Of a stretch of 6,065 nt of DNA, positions 1-6,048 are shown piece after piece. Position numbers and translations under genes: made by a program. How positions within the stretch are numbered: the stretch's first letter is position 1; the number at the start of each line of letters is the position of its first letter. Origin of the DNA: CAYSND01 sp964642235 (GTDB lineage: Bacteria > Bacteroidota > Bacteroidia > Bacteroidales > UBA932); contig CAZXOP010000119.1 in the NCBI GenBank assembly GCA_964642235.1, forward strand, positions 1 to 6,065. Direction: 5' to 3'. Below the pieces are notes generated by a model. It searched no databases, was not told the origin of the DNA, and saw only the letters and a list, made by a program, of their open reading frames with translations.

Positions 1-848
1 TAATAGCAGGAAGTGATACTAATAAAGACCAGACTTATTTTCTCTGCCAATTAACCCAGAGGCAGTTATCTAAAGCACTCTTCCCTATAGGGGATATACT
101 TAAACCGGAGGTTCGAAGATTAGCGCATGAGGCTGGACTTCCGACTGCTGATCGTAAGGATTCCCAGGGAATTTGTTTCGTGGGTAAAGTAGATCTCCCT
201 ATTTTCCTACAGCAAAAGCTTGAGACTAAAGAGGGACTCGTAGTGGAGATACCAAAAGAATTTTATCACTCTCTGACAGAATATCCCGGTTATGGAGTTA
301 CAGACCAAGAGTTAGAGGGGGCATCGGAGGTAACATTTAGTAGTGGTGAAATAAGTTTTGATGGAGATTCTTCAGATGAGATAGATAGGAAGTTAGAGTC
401 TCTTGCAAAAGTTTATGATTATCGTAAAGAAGATGGTAAGGTTATAGGACGACATAGTGGAGCCATTTTTTTTACAATAGGTCAAAGAAAAGGGTTAAAT
501 ATAGGGGGACATAAGGAGTCTATTTTCGTGATTTCCACTGATATTAACGAGAATATAATATTTGTAGGGGAGGGGCATCATCACCCCGGACTTTTAAGAA
601 AAGCCCTCAGGATTTCAAGGGATGAGGTTCATTGGATTAGGGAAGATTTAAAGATGGAGCCGGGAGATATAAGAGAGTATCTGGTTAGGATTCGTTATCG
701 TCAGCCTCTCCAAAAGGTTACCCTATATCTTAGAGAGGATACGCTTTACCTCCTTTTTGATCAGCATCAGAGGGGAATAACACCGGGGCAATTCGCTGCC
801 TGGTATGATGAAGGGTTAGAGATGATCGGAAGCGGTATTATCTCTTAA
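1..848 (+). CDS. mnmA: tRNA-specific 2-thiouridylase MnmA (5'-truncated by window edge)
   Basis: MnmA activates U34 of the Lys, Glu and Gln tRNAs with ATP and transfers sulfur to C2, giving the s2U34 wobble base in the cytoplasm. The frame is open from base 3, and the gene begins outside the window. Visible family signatures in order: a KDQTYFL stretch (about 27-47), an FPIGD segment, a VRRLAHEAGLPTADRKDSQG run, then GICFVG, whose Cys codon at 174-176 matches the second catalytic cysteine (Cys199 in E. coli). Further on come FTIGQRKGLNIGG, a YRQP motif and the C-terminal TPGQFA segment of the beta-barrel domain. The N-terminal PP-loop ATPase motif and first catalytic cysteine lie outside. Relative to E. 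coli MnmA there are about 55-60 extra residues (around 250-430) between the GICFVG region and the GKVIGRHSG strand. The GTG at 180 is internal, not a start. The stop overlaps the opposing hydrolase gene by 4 bp. Family assignment is secure; the insert's role is unknown. Confidence 0.95.
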   Translation, partial: IAGSDTNKDQTYFLCQLTQRQLSKALFPIGDILKPEVRRLAHEAGLPTADRKDSQGICFVGKVDLPIFLQQKLETKEGLVVEIPKEFYHSLTEYPGYGVTDQELEGASEVTFSSGEISFDGDSSDEIDRKLESLAKVYDYRKEDGKVIGRHSGAIFFTIGQRKGLNIGGHKESIFVISTDINENIIFVGEGHHHPGLLRKALRISRDEVHWIREDLKMEPGDIREYLVRIRYRQPLQKVTLYLREDTLYLLFDQHQRGITPGQFAAWYDEGLEMIGSGIIS

Positions 849-1759
849 AGCGCTCTCTTTAGAAAATCTAAAATATATTCGAAGAACTCCTCTTTTCCTA
901 TCTCATTATGAGTTTCATGAAGCATTTTTGGGAAGAGTTTGTATGAGACTTTCTTATAACCGACATCTTTTATTTTTGAAACAGTTTGATGAAATTTCTT
1001 CTCCCCGCCATAGCATGGATCATCTGCTCCGGAGGTAAAAATAATCGGAAGTTCAGGGTTATCAACATGCCACCCTTCTATGCTGTATGTCTCTTTCATA
1101 AGTAGCATTAGGTTTTCAAAACCATTTAGGGTGAAGGTGAAATTGCATTTAGGGTTTACATCGTAAGCTGCTACCACTTTTGGGTCTGAACAGATCCAAC
1201 CATTAGCAGATGAGGAGGCTTTTTGGTTAAAACCACCAAAAATCAACTTATTAATAAAGGGACTGCAGTGATGCTCCCCTCTGAATAATTTCATAGTTCG
1301 AGTGAGCAAAAGCCCTCCATTTAGCAAAGGGTTATATGAGGCACTACCATTAAGAATAATAGCATCTATATCGGCATCATAATTTTTCATATAGCAACGA
1401 GAGACCATAGAACCCATACTATGTCCATAAATAAAGAGCTTCTTATCAGGGTAATCTTTTTTTATAATGGTAGTGAGGGTATGCATATCTTCGACCATCC
1501 CTTTATATCCACCCTGATAGAAGTACCCTAAGTCTTTAGAGGATAGCACACTCTCCCCATGCCCTCTATGATCATTGATAACACATATAAACCCTTTTTC
1601 AGTGAAATACTCCATCATGTGGAGGAATCTCTCTTTAGGTTCTAGCATACCGTGAGCTATCTGAAGGATGGCAATAGGCTCATTTTCAGGTATTGTTACT
1701 AAGTAACTAATATTTAGGCCATCTATAGTAGAGTTGAAATTTTTATTCTCTTGTTTCAT
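845..1759 (-). CDS. Alpha/beta hydrolase, monoacylglycerol lipase / serine aminopeptidase-like (Hydrolase_4)
   Basis: This 304-residue protein probably hydrolyses an ester, most likely a lysophospholipid or monoacylglycerol; the substrate cannot be read from the sequence. Visible motifs: the oxyanion-side HGM (residues 36-38) in IAHGMLEPKERF, DHRGHGES (63-70), and the nucleophile elbow GHSMG with Ser114. The acid is probably Asp247 in SGADDPCYGG, and the base is His281 in LHETHNE. The last two motifs match the SGDxDPVG and RHEILNE patterns common in bacterial members of this family. There is no signal peptide or membrane segment, so it is probably cytoplasmic. Length is normal for the family. 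The ATG at 1759 is chosen because the conserved fold begins soon after it and a consensus promoter lies just upstream. The leader has no Shine-Dalgarno sequence. It is divergent from the GH18 gene and convergent with mnmA, overlapping its stop by 4 bp with no intergenic terminator. Confidence 0.88.
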   Translation of the reverse strand: MKQENKNFNSTIDGLNISYLVTIPENEPIAILQIAHGMLEPKERFLHMMEYFTEKGFICVINDHRGHGESVLSSKDLGYFYQGGYKGMVEDMHTLTTIIKKDYPDKKLFIYGHSMGSMVSRCYMKNYDADIDAIILNGSASYNPLLNGGLLLTRTMKLFRGEHHCSPFINKLIFGGFNQKASSSANGWICSDPKVVAAYDVNPKCNFTFTLNGFENLMLLMKETYSIEGWHVDNPELPIIFTSGADDPCYGGEKKFHQTVSKIKDVGYKKVSYKLFPKMLHETHNEIGKEEFFEYILDFLKRAL

Positions 1760-1775
1760 GGGTTGTAAATCTAAA

Positions 1776-1807
1776 TTTTCACAATTCCAAAATTACTACT
1801 ATTTTTG
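1776..1807 (+). promoter_or_regulatory. Probable promoter for the GH18 lipoprotein gene
   Basis: TATTTTTG at 1800-1807 matches the -7 consensus TAnnTTTG. At the expected -33 position there is only TTTTC (1776-1780) rather than TTG, so the upstream element is weak. A start near 1812 would give a leader of about 30 bases. This -7 box lies only four bases from the -7 box of the opposing promoter, so the two polymerases would compete. Confidence 0.42.
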
Positions 1808-1817
1808 GGGAAAACAA
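1788..1817 (-). promoter_or_regulatory. Bacteroidota-type promoter for the alpha/beta hydrolase gene
   Basis: On the minus strand TAATTTTG (1795-1788) matches the Bacteroidota -7 consensus TAnnTTTG exactly. A TTG at 1817-1815 sits 19 bases upstream, as expected for the -33 element. Transcription would start near 1782-1784, leaving a leader of about 24 bases. Both elements and the spacing are seen directly; promoter activity is inferred. Confidence 0.6.
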
Positions 1818-1841
1818 TAACCCAAATTCCATTTATAACCC

Positions 1842-2927
1842 ATGAAACTTAAATCGTTACTCTTAACCTCATTAATATCACTAATTATGATAGCATCATG
1901 TTCTAAGGACCCTCTTCCGGAACCTCCTAAGCCACCTGCGCCTGAGGTTGCACCGGAACTTAAATATCCTGCACCGGAGAATAAAGAGTTTAGAAGAATA
2001 GCCTATTTCCCTTATTATAGGGATTTTAATCCAAGTACTGTACCTGATTCTTTTTTTGCTAATATCGGTGTTGCCTGTTTTGCATTTGCTGAAATAACCC
2101 CCACATTTACTCTTAAACTACTCGATGCCGGAAAACTTCAGATTCTTTCAGATAGGTGTAAGAAATTAGGTGTTAAGATTTTAATTAGTTTTAACGGAGC
2201 TCATGCAAACTTTGCTGCTATGGTAAAAACAAAGGAGAATCGTACAAAGTTTATAAACTCTTTAAAGCAGATAGTCGATACATATAAGTTAGATGGTGTG
2301 GATAATGACTGGGAATACCCCACTCTAAAAGATAATAGTCATATTGGGAATACTTATCTTATGAGGGAGTTAAGTAATTATCTTCATGATCCTGCAGTGA
2401 ATAAACTTCTTACTATGGCAATAACATCAGGGAAGTATGTGGGAAATATCTCAAATGGGATTCAAGAGGAGTGTTATCCTTGTGTGGATTGGTTTAATAT
2501 AATGGCTTATGATGATTTCTCTACCTCCACACCCGGAATACATCATAGTCCGCTCTCTATGTTGACTATTGCTCACAACTATTGGATTAATGTCAGAAAT
2601 ATGCCTAAGAGTAAGTTCGTCTCTGGGATTCCATGTTACGGAAGAGCTTCAGGTATAACTCAATCAGGCACTCCTCTCGGTTACGCCTCCATAGTCTCAC
2701 AAGGAGGAGACCCTGATGCCAATGAGGCTCAGGTGACCTCCTCTAATTATATGAATGGAACTACGAAATATACCATCTATTATAATGGAAGACCATTAGT
2801 CAGAGAGAAGACAAGGTTCAGTGTCGATAATAAACTAGGTGGCATCTTCTTTTGGGAGGCAGGTCAGGATCTTTATGACGACCGCTCTCTTATAAAAACG
2901 GCTTATTTGGAATCGATAAAAAATTGA
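1842..2927 (+). CDS. Lipoprotein with glycoside hydrolase family 18 (chitinase-like) domain
   Basis: A 361-residue lipid-anchored enzyme predicted to cut beta-1,4 bonds next to N-acetylglucosamine, as in chitin, chito-oligosaccharides or N-glycan cores. Residues 1-19 form a signal peptide ending in the lipobox IASC with lipidated Cys20. The following SKD could be an outer-surface export signal, which in Bacteroidota is Lys/acid-rich. A proline-rich linker (about 24-46) leads into the barrel, which starts at RRIAYFPYY. The catalytic motif DGVDNDWE (151-158) has all three Asp and the proton donor Glu158. Other GH18 marks are MAYD (221-224), SGIPCYGR (261-268) and the terminal GGIFFWEAG with Trp338. 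The usual SxGG strand is replaced by ISFNGAHANF (115-124), and Asn155 sits where a hydrophobic residue is usual. There are no SusC/SusD genes alongside, so it is not in an obvious polysaccharide utilisation locus. Substrate is uncertain; an endo-N-acetylglucosaminidase activity is possible. Confidence 0.87.
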   Translation: MKLKSLLLTSLISLIMIASCSKDPLPEPPKPPAPEVAPELKYPAPENKEFRRIAYFPYYRDFNPSTVPDSFFANIGVACFAFAEITPTFTLKLLDAGKLQILSDRCKKLGVKILISFNGAHANFAAMVKTKENRTKFINSLKQIVDTYKLDGVDNDWEYPTLKDNSHIGNTYLMRELSNYLHDPAVNKLLTMAITSGKYVGNISNGIQEECYPCVDWFNIMAYDDFSTSTPGIHHSPLSMLTIAHNYWINVRNMPKSKFVSGIPCYGRASGITQSGTPLGYASIVSQGGDPDANEAQVTSSNYMNGTTKYTIYYNGRPLVREKTRFSVDNKLGGIFFWEAGQDLYDDRSLIKTAYLESIKN

Positions 2928-2952
2928 GGAGGCAACTATTAATCGCCTCCTC
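2918..2952 (-). terminator. Rho-independent terminator of the cyd operon
   Basis: Read on the minus strand, GAGGAGGC (2952-2945) pairs perfectly with GCCTCCTC (2933-2926) across an 11-base loop. It is followed by AA and six T residues (2923-2918). It lies 32 bases beyond the cydB stop. The hairpin arm and T-run overlap the last codons and TGA of the opposing GH18 gene. In the + direction the same hairpin has no T-run after it, so it would at best terminate or stabilise the GH18 transcript weakly. A 14-bp palindrome of A and T follows at 2957-2970. Confidence 0.8.
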
Positions 2953-2984
2953 GCCAAAATATTAATATTTCGTGAATTTAGTGA

Positions 2985-4100
2985 CTACTTCTTTTTCCTA
3001 ATTTCTAAAGCGCGCCATGTGTACCAAATGTATCCCAAAACAAATGGGATTAAGATGGAGACATAACTCATTACTTTTAGTGTTAAGAGACTAGAAGAAC
3101 TATTGGCAATCGTTAGTGAACTCTGCATATCTACTACTGAAGGGTAATATGAAGTGTTGTTCCAACCTGCAATTAGGAAGAGGGCTAATACAGTAAGAAC
3201 TGTCCCTACCCCTGCATACCAAACCCCTTTTCTCCATTTATTTGAGAATAGTGTCCTTATTATACCATATAGCACACCGACTACCCCTAATAACATAACG
3301 ACTAATACAGCCGGCATTTGAAGGAGATTATGAAGGTATTTATAAGGTTCAAGATAGACCACACCTGTTTCAGGAGAGTAAGCATACCCTTTCTGTATCA
3401 ACAGATGAACTAAAAATGTTAAGAAGAATACCAAAAAGAGGGATGCTTCTGTCCAAAGTCTTTTTCTGGCTCTATGGTCAATTTGAGCATTGTCTATGTT
3501 GTTTATGGTATAGAGTAGGGAGATAACTCTTGAGAGGAAGAGGACTGCAAGTCCGAGGAGCACGTTCCAGACCACGAAAACAGCCTCAAGACCATGAAGC
3601 GGGTTTGCCCATTGTGAAACTATTGGCATCCCGATAGCAGTGATATTGTCCTTATTAACAATAAATTCCGCACCATTGAAGAAAGTTCCCACTGCGGTTC
3701 CAAGGAGCAGGGGACCTAAAACCCCATTGATCCAAAGAAAAATCTGATATGTTTTTTTACCCAGTAAGTTCCCTTTTTTACCCTGAAACTCATAAGAAAC
3801 TGCTTGAATTACGAAGCAGAGCAGTATAAGCATCCAAACCCAGTAAGCTCCTCCGAAGCTTGTCGAGTAGAAGAGGGGGAACGAGGCAAAAAATGCTCCT
3901 CCGAATGTTACGAGTGTGGTAAAGGTTATTTCCCATTTTCTCCCTGTCGAGCCTGTTAAAAGCTCATTTTCTTCATCATTTTTTCCAAGAGAGAAGAGAA
4001 GTGATTGTCCCCCTTGAACTAAAAGGAGAAATACGAGCAATGCTCCCAAAAGGGAGATTAAAAACCACCAATAGTGTTGTAATAGTGAAAAAGTTTCCAT
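2985..4100 (-). CDS. cydB: Cytochrome bd quinol oxidase subunit II
   Basis: CydB pairs with CydA in the inner membrane to form the bd-type oxidase, which oxidises quinol and reduces oxygen to water. At 371 residues it has about nine hydrophobic segments (roughly 11-39, 59-79, 85-104, 118-141, 170-197, 217-236, 262-283, 294-312, 343-363), as expected. Recognisable pieces are the N-terminal HYWWFLI, GGAFFASFPLFYSTSFGGAYWVW (67-89, family-typical), GTFFNGAEF (138-146), NPLHGLEA (166-173) and GWNNTSYYPS (312-321). The DGFDMG motif of E. coli-type CydB is replaced by QGGQSL, and the E. coli Trp57-Asp58 pair aligns with Trp56-Glu57, so an acidic side chain is kept. It follows cydA by 11 bases with only a weak purine-rich ACGAG in the gap. 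The C-terminus is lysine-rich (RKKK). It is the last gene of the operon, before a strong hairpin terminator. Confidence 0.93.
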   Translation of the reverse strand: METFSLLQHYWWFLISLLGALLVFLLLVQGGQSLLFSLGKNDEENELLTGSTGRKWEITFTTLVTFGGAFFASFPLFYSTSFGGAYWVWMLILLCFVIQAVSYEFQGKKGNLLGKKTYQIFLWINGVLGPLLLGTAVGTFFNGAEFIVNKDNITAIGMPIVSQWANPLHGLEAVFVVWNVLLGLAVLFLSRVISLLYTINNIDNAQIDHRARKRLWTEASLFLVFFLTFLVHLLIQKGYAYSPETGVVYLEPYKYLHNLLQMPAVLVVMLLGVVGVLYGIIRTLFSNKWRKGVWYAGVGTVLTVLALFLIAGWNNTSYYPSVVDMQSSLTIANSSSSLLTLKVMSYVSILIPFVLGYIWYTWRALEIRKKK

Positions 4101-4111
4101 AATAGCTCGTT

Positions 4112-5713
4112 TTAGTATTTAATTGATTGTGATGAATCTCCCATTTCAGGACCTTTTTTAATAGCTTTTATCATTATTCCGATTTCTGCTATTAATAAAA
4201 TGGTGAAGAGAGAGAGGAATATGAAGAATGTAATCTGTACGGAAGATGTTTGAAGTTTTGAGACTGCGGCACCTACCGGAAGAACATCTTGTATAGCCCA
4301 AGGTTGGCGTCCCACCTCTGCTACAACCCACCCTAATTGAGAGGCAAGGTAAGCTAAAGGGATCGAGAGGAATGCAACCCATTGGAACCATTTGATTTTG
4401 TCTAATTTTTTCCGATAATCGAGGAAGAGGGAGGTAACAAAGAGGGCTACGAAGAATGCGCCTAGTATTACCATTAATCTAAATGAGTAAAAGACTAAAC
4501 CGACAGGGGGGACCAACTCTTCAGGAGAATTAATATAGCCATAACCGAAATAGGGGAAATTTTCATCAAGAGTGGCTTTATGAGCTAATGCCAATGAGTC
4601 GTTCCCCTCCTTTCGTGCAATTCTGTAGTCTGCTAAAGCCTGAATAGCTCTTTTCCCACGATCTATTTTTTCTTGTGCAGAGAGGGCTACTTCTCCGTTT
4701 TTAAGAGTGTAACCACCATCCAACAAGTCCCTTACACCAGGTACAAAGGCATTTAAATCGCGTTCAGCAAGGAATGAGAGCATTTTAGGGAACTCTATTT
4801 TATAGATGACAGGTTTTTGGGTATCAATCCCCTCTTCACCCGGTATATATTTTTCAAATCCTTCAAACTTTGGGTTCAATACTCCTATACCAATAAGTCC
4901 TGTCCCCTCCTGCCCCTGATAGAGACCCTCCATGGCAGCAAGTTTCATAGGTTGCTTTTGGGCAACATGGTATGCAGATTTGTCCCCGGTGGTAATTATT
5001 AAAATAGAGGCAACAATTCCGAAGATGGAGGCAATTCTAATACTTGCCAGGGCAAAATCTCTACTCTTCTTTTTAATAAGATACCAACTACTAATTCCCA
5101 GAACAAAGACACTCCCCACAATCCATCCTGAAAGGACAGTGTGGAAAAATTTGTTTATGGCCACGGGAGAGCCTGCAACTGCCCAGAAATCGAGCATTTC
5201 ATTTCTAACAGAATCGGGGTTAAAATGCATTCCTGCTGGGTATTGCATCCAAGCATTTGCGATTAGTATCCAGAGAGCAGAGACTGTCGCCCCGAAGATA
5301 GTAAGCCATGTGGCTGCAAGGTGGAATCGTTTGCTAACTTTTTCCCATCCAAAATACATTACAGCGATAAAGGTAGCCTCCATAAAGAATGCAAAAATCC
5401 CCTCTATTGCTAAAGGTGCTCCAAAAATATCACCTACAAACCAACTGTAATTAGACCAGTTAGTTCCAAACTCAAATTCGAGAATAAGTCCGGTAGCAAC
5501 TCCCACAGCGAAGTTAATACCGAAGAGTTTCATCCAGAATTTGGCAGTGTTTTTCCAAAATACATTTCCGGTTTTCACGTAGATTGTCTCCATTATTGCT
5601 TGAATTACCCCTAATCCAAGTGTTAATGGAACGAAGATCCAGTGATAGATGGCGGTAAGAGCAAACTGTGCCCTAGACCAATCCACAAGAGAAGTGTCAA
5701 TAGCTTCGATCAT
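4112..5713 (-). CDS. cydA: Cytochrome bd quinol oxidase subunit I
   Basis: CydA holds hemes b558, b595 and d and the quinol site of the bd oxidase. It has 533 residues and about nine membrane helices, six before residue 243 and three after 404. Ligand and catalytic positions are all present by alignment with my recollection of E. coli numbering: His24 (His19), Glu104 and Glu112 (Glu99, Glu107), His191 (His186), Lys257 and Glu262 in the quinol loop (Lys252, Glu257), Arg412 and Met414 in SFRLM (Arg391, Met393), and Glu466 with the GRQPW motif at 468-472. The offset grows from 5 to 21 across the loop after helix VI, so this loop is about 16 residues longer than in E. coli. The ATG at 5713 immediately precedes the conserved SRAQFALTAIYHW segment. 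It lies 29 A/T-rich bases after the small upstream gene and has no Shine-Dalgarno sequence. It should be active as an oxidase. Confidence 0.97.
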   Translation of the reverse strand: MIEAIDTSLVDWSRAQFALTAIYHWIFVPLTLGLGVIQAIMETIYVKTGNVFWKNTAKFWMKLFGINFAVGVATGLILEFEFGTNWSNYSWFVGDIFGAPLAIEGIFAFFMEATFIAVMYFGWEKVSKRFHLAATWLTIFGATVSALWILIANAWMQYPAGMHFNPDSVRNEMLDFWAVAGSPVAINKFFHTVLSGWIVGSVFVLGISSWYLIKKKSRDFALASIRIASIFGIVASILIITTGDKSAYHVAQKQPMKLAAMEGLYQGQEGTGLIGIGVLNPKFEGFEKYIPGEEGIDTQKPVIYKIEFPKMLSFLAERDLNAFVPGVRDLLDGGYTLKNGEVALSAQEKIDRGKRAIQALADYRIARKEGNDSLALAHKATLDENFPYFGYGYINSPEELVPPVGLVFYSFRLMVILGAFFVALFVTSLFLDYRKKLDKIKWFQWVAFLSIPLAYLASQLGWVVAEVGRQPWAIQDVLPVGAAVSKLQTSSVQITFFIFLSLFTILLIAEIGIMIKAIKKGPEMGDSSQSIKY

Positions 5714-5742
5714 AAGTTAAAATTTAAAAGGTTTTGAAATTA

Positions 5743-5958
5743 TTATATTCCTCGTTTAATAAGCTCATCTGAAACATACTCTTGCTTACTCTCCTCGCTC
5801 TCGAACTGCTTTAAGTGTGGTTTAAAAAAGAAGACCCTCAGTATTACAAACATTATAAATAGCTTAATAGCGATAATAAGCCATAGGGTTTTACCGAGTT
5901 TCATCTCCTTAAAACCGTTAATATAAAATCTGACAATTCTTTTAGGCAGTGCTAACAT
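5743..5958 (-). CDS. Small one-helix membrane protein, DUF4492-like, leading the cyd operon
   Basis: A 71-residue protein. It starts with a basic, aromatic amphipathic stretch (PKRIVRFYINGFKEMKLG, 5-22), then one hydrophobic helix at about 23-45 (KTLWLIIAIKLFIMFVILR plus VFFF), and ends in a charged tail rich in Glu and Lys. The pattern FYxxGFxxMxxGKTLWxIIxIKLFIMFxxLxxFFF is what I recall for DUF4492, a family often found directly before cydA in Bacteroidota and Campylobacterota. It is the first gene of a three-gene operon with cydA 29 bases downstream. By analogy with the small single-helix subunits CydX, CydS and CydH, it may be a structural or assembly subunit of the bd oxidase; this is inference. 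The ATG at 5958 is supported by a -7 box 22 bases upstream. No function is proven from the sequence. Confidence 0.85.
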   Translation of the reverse strand: MLALPKRIVRFYINGFKEMKLGKTLWLIIAIKLFIMFVILRVFFFKPHLKQFESEESKQEYVSDELIKRGI

Positions 5959-5980
5959 AGTATGCTTAGTTATTATGCCT

Positions 5981-5988
5981 CAAATTTA
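5981..5988 (-). promoter_or_regulatory. -7 promoter element of the DUF4492-cydA-cydB operon
   Basis: On the minus strand TAAATTTG (5988-5981) fits TAnnTTTG exactly and sits 22 bases before the first ATG. At the expected -33 position (about 6008-6011) there is no TTG. That suggests a promoter needing an activator, consistent with the palindrome about 50 bases further upstream. No Shine-Dalgarno sequence is seen in the short leader. Confidence 0.5.
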
Positions 5989-6029
5989 GATAAAGTAGAG
6001 GTTGGTAATAGTTTTATTCGGCTCAAAAT

Positions 6030-6048
6030 ATTGCACATTTGGTGCAAT
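6030..6048. promoter_or_regulatory. Palindromic operator candidate upstream of the cyd operon
   Basis: ATTGCAC and GTGCAAT form perfect 7-bp arms around a 5-base centre (ATTTG). The dyad centre at 6039 is about 64 bases upstream of the start point predicted from the -7 box. That is close to the class I activator position used by CRP/FNR-family proteins. The half-site differs from classical FNR (TTGAT) and CRP (TGTGA) half-sites. The palindrome is seen directly; the regulator is unknown. Confidence 0.45.

Larger units (their letters stand above)
1753..1848. repeat. 18-bp inverted repeat mirroring the two divergent translation starts
   Basis: Bases 1753-1770 and the reverse complement of 1831-1848 agree at 17 of 18 positions; the only difference is G at 1765 against A. 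Each arm contains the last bases of the leader (ATTTAYAACCC), the ATG and the first AAA/AAC bases of the gene beside it. The two genes therefore have almost identical translation start regions. The arms are separated by 60 bases holding both promoters. Confidence 0.85.

Noticed and set aside
180..848. A 222-residue protein starting at the GTG at 180
   Set aside because: The frame is open to the window's left edge and encodes conserved MnmA sequence upstream, including the catalytic GICF; the GTG is the internal Val codon.
841..862. Small TAAAG/CTTTA hairpin at the mnmA-hydrolase junction as a terminator
   Set aside because: The stem is only 5 bp and AT-rich with no T-run directly after it; the convergent genes overlap with no clear terminator.
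2957..2970. 14-bp A/T palindrome downstream of the GH18 gene as a regulatory site
   Set aside because: It is perfect but made only of A and T in an AT-rich spacer between convergent genes, where no promoter is expected.
4158..4391. A 77-codon minus-strand frame in the 3' part of cydA
   Set aside because: It is an out-of-frame shadow of the conserved GRQPW and last-helix region.
4817..5002. A 61-codon + strand frame inside cydA
   Set aside because: Antisense shadow with no supporting features.
4932..5450. A 172-codon open frame on the + strand inside cydA
   Set aside because: It lies antisense to well-conserved cydA sequence, resembles no family I know, and has no promoter or start context.
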